Shown here piece after piece: positions 48,224-61,620 of a stretch of DNA of 64,000 nt; position 1 is the stretch's first letter, and each line of letters starts with the position of its first letter. The notes beneath the pieces are model-generated. The model was not told the origin of the DNA, searched no databases, and saw only the letters and a program-made list of their open reading frames with translations. A program made the translations under genes and the position numbers. Location: contig NC_090735.1 of assembly GCF_036898095.1 (NCBI RefSeq), positions 10,734,112-10,798,111 on the forward strand, given 5' to 3'. This stretch comes from Palaemon carinicauda (taxonomy: Eukaryota; Arthropoda; Malacostraca; Decapoda; Palaemonidae).

Positions 48224-49105
48224 TTGAAACTATGATGAAAATCAGAATTTGAAGTAGATAAAGTAAACGATGACGCCCCAATCTGTCACAGTACAAACAA
48301 GATTCCATATCAACCATAAAACCCAACCAGAATCTTCATCCAACTCCAACGTACGTTTCACTTCATCAATAATATCAAGTTCTGTTACATTTCTCTGCAA
48401 AGGACGTGACTTTTCAAAGATACTGTACTTGACATTTTTATAGGATGTGGAATAATCAGATGATGGGTCCAAGAGAGTGAAAGAATGAAGTTGAAAAACC
48501 AGATCTTAGTTACTAACTCTTCTATTTTAGCTGAGTGACGCATGATTATGCCACTATAATAATGAATGTGACTAATCACAATGTCACCATTCTCGAAAAC
48601 TATTGAAAATATTACCTATCAAATAACAAAAATTTAAACTTTTCAACAAAACCACTTCAATCAAATGTGGTGATCTAAAAAAAAAGAATCGGGCAAAGTT
48701 CTTGACAAAAATATAATTTCCTATAAATGCAGCTGTGCTTTGTAAGTCATGCAACTGCAGATGACTAACTAGCTATAACTATGAGAGCAGTAAACTATAC
48801 AATTTTGAGAATGGTGTACAAACTCAACAAATAAAAATTACACTGGATTAATGATATACTCATCCGAGCTGATAGCAATTGTCATCTTGGTACTTTAAGA
48901 TGTGTTATGCTATTCAACATAGAATATGGTATAATTATATCTGGCGTGTTTTTCGCCAAAAGTCTTATTATTTTTCGTCCTCACCCTTTTCAACAGTCGA
49001 ATTTAGGAGGGTTAAATACATTCTACTTGAATTAATGATGCTGGAGCGCAGTTGCATATCTTGGTAGAAATCCCTTTGAGTAACAGGTCTAGTTGAACTT
49101 GTCAC

Positions 49106-49178
49106 AGTCCGCACAGGGACTTGAACCCTGGCCCCTTATGTCAATGGCCCAATGCTCTACCGACTGAGCTATCCAGAC
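49106..49178 (-). pseudogene. T2 tRNA-like, copy 13 (best paired form)
   Basis: GTCTGGA pairs with TGCGGAC except one G-G and one U-G. The D stem (GCTC/GAGC) and T stem (CAGGG/CCCTG) are complete. The anticodon stem still has a G-A mismatch and the loop is CCATTGA (anticodon position ATT). No terminator. It could be a decayed gene or an altered tRNA-like RNA. Confidence 0.72.
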
Positions 49179-49370
49179 ATAAATTGCAAGCAAAGATAAT
49201 CAGCATTTTAAGTAGAAGATGAAGTAAACGATGACGTACTCTTTGAAAATACAAACAAGATTACCTATAAAACTCCAAACACCACCAGTCTCTCCGTCCA
49301 CATCAATAAACGTTTTTACTTGATCAATGATCTCTTAGGTTCCATCACATTTCTTTCCATAGGTAGTGAC

Positions 49371-49375
<5 letters not shown>

Positions 49376-49447
<72 letters not shown>
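49376..49447. repeat. (GA)n microsatellite
   Basis: GA run between T2 and T3 of unit 14. Confidence 0.97.
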
Positions 49448-49448
<1 letters not shown>

Positions 49449-49476
49449 CTCTCTCTTCCATGCTTGAACTGACATT

Positions 49477-49549
49477 GCTGGAACAGGGACTTAGGACCCT
49501 AGACCCTTAGGTTGAAAGCCCAAGGATCTACCGACTGAGCTATTCGGGC
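49477..49549 (-). pseudogene. T3 tRNA-Lys relic, copy 8
   Basis: Anticodon loop CTTTCAA (TTC in place of TTT). The D-stem partner is GATC instead of GAGC and the T loop is enlarged. Confidence 0.75.
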
Positions 49550-49766
49550 TTGAATAGCAAGAAATGAAAATCAGCATTTGAAAAAGATCATTAAACTATT
49601 ATTTCATCTGTCAAAATCTTCAAATACCACCAGCCTCTTCTTCCACACAAATGGAAGTTTTCACTTTGTCTACAATCTCTGGTTTATATCACATTTGTCT
49701 GCACACGAGGTGACTTTTATATGATACTGTACATCATTTATTTTTTCATTGGAGGTGGAATAATCA

Positions 49767-49768
<2 letters not shown>

Positions 49769-49820
<52 letters not shown>
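49769..49820. repeat. (GA)n microsatellite
   Basis: GA run closing unit 14. The following GGTCTCTATGG is shortened to ATCTATGG. Confidence 0.97.
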
Positions 49821-49824
<4 letters not shown>

Positions 49825-50275
49825 ATGGAACTGAAACTGATTAATTGCAATGTCACAAATCAAAACTTCCTAGAACAAGTTATTTACCAAAGAGGAGTCT
49901 GACACTTCAACGCCATTTTAATCAAAATAATCCCCCTAAAAACAATCATAAAAACCCCATACAACCTTATGGAAATGCTTTTCTTTGTAGATAAATATCC
50001 AGCTATAACTATGACAACAGAAATTTATATATTCAAAGGATACGGAAGAAGTTGGTGCAAACTCAACAAACAAAAATTCAATTCATGACATGCAACTCAA
50101 GAAAAAAGAGATTAGATATAGATTGTTTCACCACATTTATTTTTCTCAATAATTTTTTCCATACATTTTTGGATACTTTAGGTTTGAAGGGGTTGACTAA
50201 CTCTCATACAAGTAAAAATGGCTAGACTTTTTTTAGGATATTCCTCTGAATAATGGACAAGCATGAAAAGGTCAT

Positions 50276-50348
50276 CGCCCGAACAGGGACTTGAACCCTG
50301 GACCCTTAGGTTAAAAGCCTAATGCTCTACCGACTGAGCTATCCGGGC
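50276..50348 (-). tRNA. tRNA-Lys (UUU), copy 14
   Basis: Identical to copy 1, terminator present. Confidence 0.96.
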
Positions 50349-53141
50349 TTGAAAAGTCTGTTACAAAAATCAGGATTTAAAGTAGCAGATATGTGATGAT
50401 TTATTCTATCAAAATACAACTAAGACCATATCTCCAAACACCACCAGCCTCTCTGTCCACACCTCTAAACGTTTTCACTCGATCAATAATCTCAGAGTTC
50501 TATTAAATTTCCCTGCATAGGAGTTGACTTTTCAATGATACTGTATTTACCTTTTTTAATTGGAGGTGGAATAATCAGATGAAGGGTCTCAAGGGGAGGT
50601 GAAATAATCAAATGAGGAGTCTAAGAGATAGAATAGGGTTTAAAAACTAGATGAGAGTTACTAAGTTTACTGAGTGAGGCATAATTTTATCACGAAGATA
50701 CTGAAACTGATTAATCCCCACGTCACCAATCTCAAAAATAATGTCAATCAAATAAGGAAATTGACTTCAACACTAGCAATTAAATCAAATATGATGATAT
50801 AAAAAAATATCAATACGAGAAAACTTTAATCAACCCAAAAATTCATATCAATACAGTCGTGCTTTGTAAACCACAGGTACTCATGCTGTCAGGAGCAGAA
50901 AACGCGTGATCACAAAGAGGAAGACGCATGATTGCACCTTCATGCATGTAGAAACTCCTCTGTTGAGAGATTGCAACAAGTAATATCTTACATCTTACTA
51001 GAATGTCTAGACTGGAGTGAATTCTTTGGCCCACAAATCTGAGAGTTTGCTCTGCCCAGGCCACACGACCAAGCTCTCACCATGGTTTACTTCAGTTAAG
51101 TTCTTAATCTTTGAGGGCCAACAAAATGCTATCAATGACCGTAGGTGCCACTGTTGGAGAAGCCACTGCAGTCTTTCTAAGTTCTTTGCACTTACAAATA
51201 AGAATGTCAACAAAGAAACCCAAGAGTATCAGGGTTCTCCACCTCTAAAAGCGCTGGATCAAGGTCAGGCCCTCTCTCAGGTAGGGGAGGAGAGGAGTGG
51301 CTATATCCTGCTGAGAGGGTGGTACCCCATGAGGAAAGGGGGAGGGGTAGGAAGAGCTGAATCTGTGTGTGTGCATATCTACCTAAAGAGGGGGGTACCC
51401 CAAGAGGAAAGGGAGAGGGGTGGGAAGGGTTGAATCTGTGTGTGTGTGCATATCTATCTAAATATTTTGCCATCAATTCTGATGGGTTACATACATTACT
51501 GTAGAATAAAACTGGTGGCAGCATCTGCAGACCTCTACATTGGATAACGATAATAACGTTTGAAAGCAACCGCCCGAAAACATTACTTGAACCCTAGACC
51601 TCTAGGTAAGTAGCCTGATATATTAGCGCTCAAAAAAGTTCCCGATTTACCTAAGGCACTAAATCAAAGTATAGTAGTGGCACCCTTGTATGCTATAGGG
51701 ATATGGAAAAATTAAGCTCATCTCAGAAAGGAATTTACCAACATGAATGAAGGTGGGAGGGGATAGTGGTATATAACTTCGTTCTTGGAATAATGGCTAA
51801 GTCTCTCAAGATCAGGATACAAACAACACTTCTTATCCAGTTCTAAATACCTGCCCCTCCATCCCTACACTACTGAAATAGTTTTGCTTAGTAAATAATC
51901 TCATAAATCTATATCTTAATACATTACTATTATTATGATTACTAGCTAAGCTACAAGCCTAGTGCAACCTCTAAAAAGAGAACTCTATCCCCAAGACAGT
52001 GGAAGACCATGGACATGGTACAGAAGCTATGGCACTATCCAAGACTAAAGAGCAGTGGTTTGATTTTTGAGTGTCCTTTTAGAAAAGCTGGTTACTATAG
52101 CTAACGAGTCTGTTCTACCCTTAACAAGTGTAAAGCAGCCAATGAACAAATACAGTGCAATAGTTAACACCTTGAATGAAGATGATTTTTCGGGTTATCT
52201 TGGTGCTGTCAGCAAAGGAAAAATAACCTGTAACCAGAGGGATCAAATGCAGTACTATCTGGCCAGTCAAAGGACCCAGTAACTCTCCAGTGGTAGAGTC
52301 TCAACAGATGGCTGGTGCCTTGGTCAACCTACTACCTAAATAGGTTCAAATAATACTGTAAACCAATACAATCCATTTTAAATAGGACGGGATAAAATCA
52401 CTTAATGGATCTTGAGAGAGAAGTGCAAGTGGGTCTGCCTTATTTATCACTATTAGTATCATGCGTTATCTTTCTCCAAGCACGCTATATTTGGAAGGTA
52501 CAATTTCATTTATTTTCACACTAAAAACTTTAGGGTTATTTTAATTATACACTTATGGAAAAAAAGCTGCATATCTTTTACGATAATAAAAAAGTGCTCT
52601 TACCAACCAACTACCAATATAAAAAAGTGATCAGTTGATAAACCACAATATCTAAAACTGCAGATACAGTATGAAATTTGTCTTCATTCCACTTGATATT
52701 AAACTAAAATTTCAAAGGGGACAAGTAAAAAACCGACCATCCATGTCATGGAAAGGGTAAACGTGGCGATGTTGTAGCACACTAATTAAAGACACTAAAA
52801 AGAAAAAAAAAGATAAATATAGATTCAATCAAAGTTTACAATGATAAACACCAGAGACCTTTATATAAAATGTAAGTCAGTTACTACTTACTGATCATGT
52901 TCTGTATAATCAAAATCAACATGATGAATTTTTAGAACAATAAATTCTATCCCTCTCATTCTTCAAAGAAATGATTTCTGAATATTTTTCTTTTGTACAA
53001 TGAATTACTTTACTCAGTGAAGTTGGAGGTTTAATGTTTTTCCTGCTTAAGTATGATGTTTTAATTAACCAAAACATCTCGAGAATACATACTGTATACT
53101 TAGGGAGAGCATTCTCCTGATGCCCCATTATAAGACTAATC
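50349..53141. repeat. B segment, copy 3
   Basis: Contains two copies of the about 80-bp GT/GGGG-rich repeat (51322-51465), a half-tRNA relic (51571) and the interspersed piece from about 51951, which lacks the 100-bp GGAAAAGCAGG block. No gene recognised. Confidence 0.8.
51571..51621 (-). pseudogene. Half tRNA-Lys relic, B segment 3
   Basis: 3' half only. Confidence 0.6.
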
Positions 53142-53500
53142 CGGGAATAAATATCCAGCTATAACTATGACAACAGAAATTCACATATTCAAAGGATACG
53201 GAAGAAGTTGGTGCAAACTCAACAAAACAAAAATTCAATTCATGACATGCAACTCAAGAAAAAAGAGATTAGAGATAGATTATATCACCACATTCTTACT
53301 TGGTAATTGAAGAAGCTATGGGGCTCACAAATCTCACATGGAAAACTATACAAGTATGTCTACATTTATTTTTCTCAATAATTTTTTCCATACATTTTTG
53401 GATACTTTAGGTTTGAAGGGGTTGACTAACTCTCATACAAGTGGCTTGACTTTTTTTTTAGGATATTCCTCTGAATAATGGACAAGCATGAAAAGGTCAT

Positions 53501-53573
53501 CGCCCGAACAGGGACTTGAACCCTGGACCCTTAGGTTAAAAGCCTAATGCTCTACCGACTGAGCTATCCGGGC
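53501..53573 (-). tRNA. tRNA-Lys (UUU), copy 15
   Basis: Identical to copy 1, terminator present. Confidence 0.96.
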
Positions 53574-56371
53574 TTGAAAAATCTGTTACAAAAATCAGCA
53601 TTTAAAGTAGCAGATATGTGATGATTTATTCTATCAAAATACAACTAAGACCATATCTCCAAACACCACCAGCCTCTCAGTCATCACCTCTAAACGTTTT
53701 CACTCGATCAATAATCTCAGAGTTCTATTAAATTTCCCTGCATAGGAGGTGACTTTTCAATGATACTGTACTTCACTTTTTTAATTGGAGGTGGAATAAT
53801 CAGATGAAGGGTCTCAAGGGGAGGTGAAATAATCAAATGAGGAGTTCAAGAGATAGAATGAGGTTTAAAAACTAGATGAGAGTTACTAAGTTTACTGAGT
53901 GAGGCATAATTTTATCACGAAGATACTGAAACTGATTAATCCCCACGTCACCAATCTCAAAAATAATGTCAATCAAATAAGGAAATTGACTTCAACACTA
54001 GCAATTAAATCAAATATGATGATATAAAAAAATATCAATACGAGAAAACTTTAATCAACCCAAAAATTCATATCAATACAGTCGTGCTTTGTAAACCACA
54101 GGTACTCATGCTGTCAGGAGCAGAAAACGCGTGATCACAAAGAGGAAGACGCATGATTGCACCTTCATGCATGTAGAAACTCCTCTGTTGAGAGATTGCA
54201 ACAAGTAATATCTTACATCTTACTAGAATGTCTAGACTGGAGTGAATTCTTTGGCCCACAGATCTGAGAGTTCGCTCTGCCCAGGCCACACGACCAAGCT
54301 CTCACCATGGTTTACTTCAGTTAAGTTCTTAATCTTTGAGGGCCAACAAAATGCTATCAATGACCGTAGGTGCCACTGTTGGAGAAGCCACTGCAGTCTT
54401 TCTAAGTTCTTTGCACTTACAAATAAGAATGTCAACAAAGAAACCCAAGAGTATCAGGGTTCTCCACCTCTAAAAGCGCTGGATCAAGGTCAGGCCCTCT
54501 CTCAGGTAGGGGAGGAGGGGAGTGGCTATATCCTGCTGAGAGGGTGGTACCCCATGAGGAAAAGGGGAGGGGTAGGAAGAGCTGAATCTGTGTGTGTGCA
54601 TATCTATCTAAATATTTTGCCATCAATTTTGATGGGTTACATACATTACTGTAGAATAAAACTGGTGGCAGCATCTGCAGACCTCTACATTGGATAACGA
54701 TCATAACGTTTGAAAGCAATAGCCCGAAAACATTACTTGAACCCTAGACCTCTAGGTAAGTAGCCTGATATATTAGGGCTCAAAAAAGTTCCCGATTTAC
54801 CTAAGGCACTAAATCAAAGTATAGTAGTGGCACCCTTGTATGCTATAGGGATATGGAAAAATTAAGCTCATCTCAGAAAGGAATTTACCAACATGAATGA
54901 AGGTGGGAGGGGATAGTGGTATATAACTTCGTTCTTGGAATAATGGCTAAGTCTCTCAAGATCAGGATACAAACAACACTTCTTATCCAGTTCTAAATAC
55001 CTGCCCCTCCATCCCTACACTACTGAAATATTTTTGCTTAGTAAATAATCTCATAAATCTATATCTTAATACATTACAATTATTATGATTACTAGCTAAG
55101 CTACAAGCCTAGTTGGAAAAGCAGGATTCTATAAGCCCAAATACCCCAAAAGAGGAAATAGCCCAATGAGGAAAGGAAATAAGGAAGCAGATAGAATAGA
55201 GTGCCTGGGTGTAGCCTCAAAAAAGAGAACTCTATCCCCAAGACAGTGGAAGACCATGGACATGGTACAGAAGCTATGGCACTATCCAAGACTAAAGAGC
55301 AGTGATTTGATTTTTGAGTGTCCTTTTAGAAAAGCTGGTTACTATAGCTAACGAGTCTGTTCTACCCTTAACAAGTGTAAAGCAGCCAATGAACAAATAC
55401 AGTGCAATAGTTAACACCTTGAATGAAGATTTTTCGAGTTATCTTGGTGCTGTCAGCAAAGGAAAAATAAGCTGTAACCAGAGGGATCCAATGCAGTACT
55501 ATCTGGCCAGACAAAAGGACCCAGTAACTCTCCAGTGGTAGAGTCTCAACAGATGGCTGGTGCCTTGGTCAACCTACTACCTAAATAGGTTCAAATAATA
55601 CTGTAAACCAATACAATCCATTTTAAATAGGACGGGATAAAATCACTTAATGGATCTTGAGAGAGAAGTGCAAGTGGGTCTGCCTTATTTATCTCTATTA
55701 GTATCTTGCGTTATCTTTCTCCAAGCACTCTATATTTGGAAGGGACAATTTCATTTATTTTCACACTAAAAAATTTAGGGTTATTTTAATTATACACCTT
55801 TGAAAAAAAAGCTGCATCTCTTTTATGATAATAGAAAAAGTGCTCTTACCAACCAATTACCAATATAAAAAAGTGATCAGTTGATAAACCACAATACCTG
55901 AAACTGCAGATACAGTATGAAATTTGTCTTTATTCCAATTGATATCAAAATAAAATTTCAAAGGGGACAAGTAAAAAACTGACCATCCATGTCATGGAAA
56001 GGGTAAAAGTGGCGATATTGTTGCACACACTAATTAAAGACACTAAAAAGAAAAAAGATAAATATAGTTTCAGTATAAGTTTACAATGATAAACACCAGA
56101 GGCCTTTAGGAAATGTAAGTCAGTTACTACTTAATGATCATGTTCTGTATAATTAAAATCAACATGGATTTTTAGAACCATAAATTCTACCCCTCTAATT
56201 CTTAAAAGAAGCGATTTCTGAATATTTTTCTTTTGTACAATGAATTACTTTACTCAGTGAAGTTGGAGGTTTAATGTTTTTCCTGCTAAGTATGATGCGT
56301 TAATTAACCAAAACAGCTCGAGAATACATACTGTATACTTAGGGAGAGCATTTTCCTGATGCCCCATTATA
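53574..56371. repeat. B segment, copy 4
   Basis: Has one copy of the GT/GGGG-rich repeat and keeps the about 100-bp block (55113-55212) that unit 15 lacks. Otherwise nearly identical to B segment 3. Confidence 0.8.
54721..54771 (-). pseudogene. Half tRNA-Lys relic, B segment 4
   Basis: 3' half only, starting AGCCCGA. Confidence 0.6.
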
Positions 56372-56550
56372 AGACTAATCCGGAAATTAATGCCATGAAT
56401 TTTGATTTTTTAATACTCATATCATGCATACTCTTATTACATACAACAAGCTTACTTGTCTGTTTTGACAGCTGTGGTATGTTGCTTAGATATAATGTCA
56501 CGAGTGGGTGAAGAGTCTACTCAAATGAGATAATACTTTGAAAATGTCAT

Positions 56551-56623
56551 CGCCCGAACAGGGACTTGAACCCTGGACCCTTAGGTTAAAAGCCTAATGC
56601 TCTACCGACTGAGCTATCCGGGC
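56551..56623 (-). tRNA. tRNA-Lys (UUU), copy 16 (X type)
   Basis: Identical to copy 1, with the X-type 3' flank and TTTT terminator. Confidence 0.96.
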
Positions 56624-57506
56624 TTGAAACTATAATGGAAATCAGAATTTGAAGTAGAAGATAAAGTAAACGATGAAACCACAATCTGTCACAGTACAAA
56701 CAAGATTCCATATCAACCTTAAAACCCAACCAGCCTCTTCGTCCAACTCCAACATATGTATCACTTGATCAATAATATCAAGTTCTGTTACATTTCTCTG
56801 CAAAGGACGTGACTTTTCAATGATACTGTACTTGACATTTTTATAGGATGTGGAATAATTAGATGATGGGTCTAAGAGAGTGAAAGAATGAGGTTGAAAA
56901 ACTAGATCTTAGTTAAAAACTCTTCTATTTTAGCTGAGTGACGCATGATTCTGCCACTATAATAATGAATCTGATTAATCAACATGTCACCATTCTCGAA
57001 AATTATTGAAAATATTACCTATCAATTAAAAAAAATTGGAACATTTCAACAAAACCATTTCAATCAAATGTGGTGATCTAAAAAAAGAATCGGGCAAAGT
57101 TCTTGACAAAAATATAATTTCCTATAAATGCAGCTGTGCTTTGTAAGTCATGCAACTGCAGATGACTAACTAGCTATAACTATGAGAGCAGTAAACTATA
57201 CAATTTTGAGAATGGTGTACAAACTCAACAAATAAAAATTACACTGGATTAATGATATACTCATCCGAGCTGATAGCAATTGTCATCTTGGTACTTTAAG
57301 ATGTGTTATGCTATTCAACATAGAATATGGTATAATTATATCTGGCGTGTTTTTCGCCAAAAGTCTTATTATTTTTCGTCCTCACCCTTTTCAACAGTCG
57401 AATTTAGGAGGGTTAAATACATTCTACTTGAATTAATGATGCTGGAGCGCAGTTGCATATCTTGGTAGAAATCCCTTTGAGTAACAGGTCTAGTTGAACT
57501 TGTCAC

Positions 57507-57579
57507 AGTCCGCACAGGGACTTGAACCCTGGCCCCTTATGTCAATGGCCCAATGCTCTACCGACTGAGCTATCCAGAC
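57507..57579 (-). pseudogene. T2 tRNA-like, copy 14 (best paired form)
   Basis: Identical to T2 copy 13: well-paired acceptor, D and T stems, but the altered anticodon arm. Confidence 0.72.
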
Positions 57580-57775
57580 ATAAATTGCAAGCAAAGATAA
57601 TCAGCATTTTAAGTAGAAGATGAAGTAAACGATGACGTACTCTTTGAAAATACAAACAAGACTACCTATAAAACTCCAAACACCACCAGTCTCTCCGTCC
57701 ACATCAATAAACGTTTTTACTTGATCAATGATCTCTTAGGTTCCATCACATTTCTTTCCATAGGTAGTGACTTTT

Positions 57776-57778
<3 letters not shown>

Positions 57779-57856
<78 letters not shown>
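57779..57856. repeat. (GA)n microsatellite
   Basis: GA run between T2 and T3 of unit 17. Confidence 0.97.
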
Positions 57857-57857
<1 letters not shown>

Positions 57858-57883
57858 CTCTCTTCCATGCTTGAACTGACATT

Positions 57884-57955
57884 GCTGGAACAGGGACTTG
57901 GACCCTAGACACTTAGGTTGAAAGCCCAAGGATCTACCGACTGAGCTATTCGGGC
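57884..57955 (-). pseudogene. T3 tRNA-Lys relic, copy 9
   Basis: As T3 copy 8 (CTTTCAA loop), with one base lost in the T loop. Confidence 0.75.
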
Positions 57956-58172
57956 TTGAATAGCAAGAAATGAAAATCAGCATTTGAAAAAGATTATTAA
58001 ACTATTATTTCATCTGTCAAAATCTTCAAATACCACCAGCTTCTCCTTCCACACAAATGGACGTTTTCACTTTGTCTACAATCTCTGATTTATATCACAT
58101 TCCTCTGCACGCGAGGTGACTTTTATATGATACTGTACATCATTTATTTTTTCATTGGAGGTGGAATAATCA

Positions 58173-58174
<2 letters not shown>

Positions 58175-58240
<66 letters not shown>
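58175..58240. repeat. (GA)n microsatellite
   Basis: GA run closing unit 17. Confidence 0.97.
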
Positions 58241-58244
<4 letters not shown>

Positions 58245-58761
58245 ATGGAACTGAAACTGATTAATTGCAATGTCAGAAATCAAAACTTCCTGGAACAAGT
58301 TATTTACCAAAGAGGAGACTGACACTTCAACGCCATTTTAATCAAAATAATCCCCCTAAAAACAATCATAAAAACACCATACAACCTTATGGAAATGCTT
58401 TGCTTTGTAGATAAATATCCAGCTATAACTATGACAACAGAAATTCACATATTCAAAGGATACGGAAGAAGTTGGTGCAAACTCAACAAACAAAAATTCA
58501 ATTCATGACATGCAACTCAAGAAAAAAGAGATTAGAGATAGATTATATCACCACAGTCTTACTTGGTAATTGAAGAAGCTATGGGGTTCACAAATCTCAC
58601 ATGGAAAACTATACAAGTATGTCTACATTTATTTTTCTCAATAATTTTTTCCATACATTTTTGGATACTTTAGGTTTGAAGGGGTTGACTAACTCTCATA
58701 CAAGTGGCTTGACTTTTTTTAGGATATTCCTCTGAATAATGGACAAGCATGAAAAGGTCAT

Positions 58762-58834
58762 CGCCCAAACAGGGACTTGAACCCTGGACCCTTAGGTTAA
58801 AAGCCTAATGCTCTACCGACTGAGCTATCCGGGC
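58762..58834 (-). tRNA. tRNA-Lys (UUU), copy 17
   Basis: One change: position 68 C to T, giving a G-U acceptor pair. Boxes, anticodon and terminator are intact. Confidence 0.92.
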
Positions 58835-61620
58835 TTGAAAAGCCAGTTACAAAAATCAGTATTTAAAGTAGCAGATATGTGATGATTTATTCTATCAAAA
58901 TACAACTAAGACCATATCTCCAAACACCACCAGCCTCTCAGGCATCACCTCTAAACGTTTTCACTCGATCAATAATCTCAGAGTTCTATTCAATTTCCCT
59001 GCATAGGAGGTGACTTTTCAATGATACTGTACTTTACTTTTTTAATTGGAGGTGGAATAATCAGATGAAGGGTCTCAAGGGGAGGTGAAATAATCAAATG
59101 AGGAGTCTAAGAGATAGAATGAGGTTGAAAAACTAGATGAGAGTTACTAAGTTTACTGAGTGAGGCATAATTTTATCACGAAGATACTGAAACTGATTAA
59201 TCCCCACGTCACCAATCTCAAAAATAATGTCAATCAAATAAGGAAATTGACTTCAACACTAGCAATTAAATCAAATATGATGATATAAAAAAATATCAAT
59301 ACGAGAAAACTTTAATTAACCCAAAAATTCAAATCAATACAGTCGTGCTTTGTAAACCACAGGTACTCATGCTGTCAAGAGCAGAAAACGCGTGATCAGA
59401 AAGAGAAAGATGCATGATTGCACCTTCATGCATGTAGAAACTCCTCTGTTGAGAGATTGCAACAAGTAAGATCTTACATCTTACTAGAATGTCTAGACTG
59501 GAGTGAATTCTTTGGCCCACAGATCTGAGAGTTTGCTCTGCCCAGGCCACACGACCAAGCTCTCACCATGGTTTACTTCAGTTAAGTTCTTAATCTTTGA
59601 GGGCCAACAAAATGCTATCAATGACCATAGGTGCCACTGTTGGAGAAGCCACTGCAGTCTTTCTAAGTTCTTTGCACTTACAAATAAGAATGTCAACAAA
59701 GAAACCCAAGAGTATCAGGGTTCTCCACCTCTAAAAGCGCTGGATCAAGGTCAGGCCCTCTCTCAGGTAGGGGAGGAGAGGAGTGGCTATATCCTGCTGA
59801 GAGGGTGGTACCCCAAGAGGAAAGGGAGAGGGGTGGGAAGAGCTGAATCTGTGTGTGTGCATATCTACCTAAAGAGGGGGGTACCCCAAGAGGAAAGGGA
59901 GAGGGGTGGGAAGGGTTGAATCTGTGTGTGTGTGCATATCTAAATATTTTGCCATCAATTCTGATGGGTTACATACATTACTGTAGAATAAAACTGGTGG
60001 CAGCATCTGCAGACCTCTACATTGGATAACGATAATAACGTTTGAAAGCAATCGCCCGAAAACATTACTTGAACTCTAGACCTCTAGGTAAGTAGCCTGA
60101 TATATTAGGGCTCAAAAAAGTTCCCGATTTACCTAAGGCACTAAATCAAAGTATAGTAGTGGCACCCTTGTATGCTATAGGGATATGGAAAAATTAAGCT
60201 CATCTAAGAAAGGAATTTACCAACATGAATGAAGGTGGGAGGGGATAGTGGTATATAACTTCGTTCTTGGAATAATGGCTAAGTCTCTCAAGATCAGGAT
60301 ACAAACAACACTTCTTATCCAGTTCTAAATACCTGCTCCTCCATCCCTACACTACTGAAATAGTTTTGCTTAGTAAATAATCTCATAAATCTATATCTTA
60401 ATACATTACTATTATTATGATTACTAGCTAAGCTACAAGCCTAGTGCAACCTCAAAAAAGAGAACTCTATCCCCAAGACAGTGGAAGACCATGGACATGG
60501 TACAGAAGCTATGGCACTATCCAAGACTAAAGAGCAGTGGTTTGATTTTTGAGTGTCCTTTTAGGAAAGCTGGTTACTATAGCTAACGAGTCTGTTCTAC
60601 CCTTAACAAGTGTAAAGCAGCCAATGAACAAATACAGTGCAATAGTTAATACCTTGAATGAAGAAGATTTTTCGGGTTATCTTGGTGCTGTCAGCAAAGG
60701 AAAAATAAACTGTAACCAGAGGGATCAAATGCAGTACTATCTGGCCAGTCAAAAGGACCCAGTAACTCTCCAGTGGTAGAGTCTCAACAGATGGCTGGTG
60801 CCTTGGTCAACCTACTACCTAAATAGGTTCAAATAATACTGTAAACCAATACAATCCATTTTAAATAGGACGGGATAAAATCACTTAATGGATCTTGAGA
60901 GAGAAGTGCAAGTGGGTCTGCCTTATTTATCACTATTAGTATCATGCGTTATCTTTCTCCAAGCACGCTATATTTGGAAGGAACAATTTCATTTATTTTC
61001 ACACTAAAAACTTTAGGGTTATTTTAATTATACACCTATGAAAAAAAAGCTGCATCTCTTTTATGATAATAAAAAAGTGCTCTTACCAACCAACTACCAA
61101 TATAAAAAAGTGATCAGTTGATAAACCACAATATCTAAAACTGCAGATACAGTATGAAATTTGTCTTCATTCCACTTGATATTAAACTAAAATTTCAAAG
61201 GGGACAAGTAAAAAACCGACCATCCATGTCATGGAAAGGGTAAAAGTAGTGATGTTGTAGCACACAAATTAAAGACACTAAAAAGAAAAAAAAGATAAAT
61301 ATAGATTCAATCAAAGTTTACAATGATAAACACCAGAGGCCTTTATATAAAATGTAAGTCAGTTACTACTTACTGATCATGTTCTGTATAATCAAAATCA
61401 ACATGATGAATTTTTAGAACCATAAATTCTATCCCTCTAATTCTTCAAAGAATTGATTTCTGAATATTTTTCTTTTGTACAATGAATTAATTTACTCAGT
61501 GACGTTGGAGGTTTAATGTTTTTCCTGCTTAAGTATGATGTGTTAATTAACCCAAACATCTCGAGAATACATACTGTATACTTAGGGAGAGCATTCTCCT
61601 GATGTCCCATTATAAGACTA
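58835..61620. repeat. B segment, copy 5
   Basis: Two copies of the GT/GGGG-rich repeat (59807-59945), a half-tRNA relic (60053) and the interspersed piece without the 100-bp block, like B segment 3. No gene recognised. Confidence 0.8.
60053..60103 (-). pseudogene. Half tRNA-Lys relic, B segment 5
   Basis: 3' half only. Confidence 0.6.

Larger units (their letters stand above)
47971..49820. repeat. Array unit 14 (X type)
   Basis: tRNA-Lys (48151) with a different 3' flank, spacer, T2 (49106), GA, T3 (49477), GA. From 48770 to 49450 it is almost identical to unit 17, 8.4 kb away. Confidence 0.9.
49821..53141. repeat. Array unit 15 (B type)
   Basis: Spacer, tRNA-Lys (50276) and a B segment to 53141, where the sequence jumps back into a second copy of the same unit. 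Confidence 0.9.
53142..56371. repeat. Array unit 16 (B type), 3.2-kb tandem duplicate of unit 15
   Basis: Matching features sit 3225 bp apart (tRNA 50276/53501). The left join, AATCCGGGAATAAATATCC near 53142, fuses the X-type start with mid-spacer sequence, with only two or three shared bases. Confidence 0.88.
56372..58240. repeat. Array unit 17 (X type)
   Basis: tRNA-Lys (56551), T2 (57507), GA, T3 (57884), GA. Duplicate of unit 14 at a distance of 8400 bp. Confidence 0.9.
58241..61620. repeat. Array unit 18 (B type)
   Basis: tRNA-Lys (58762) and a B segment. Closely matches units 15 and 16. Confidence 0.9.

Noticed and set aside
50843..51213. Repeated minus-strand frames in B segments (also 35467, 44000, 54068, 59329)
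   Set aside because: Two frames are needed in most copies, the breakpoints differ, and no family is recognised. It is probably very old decayed sequence.
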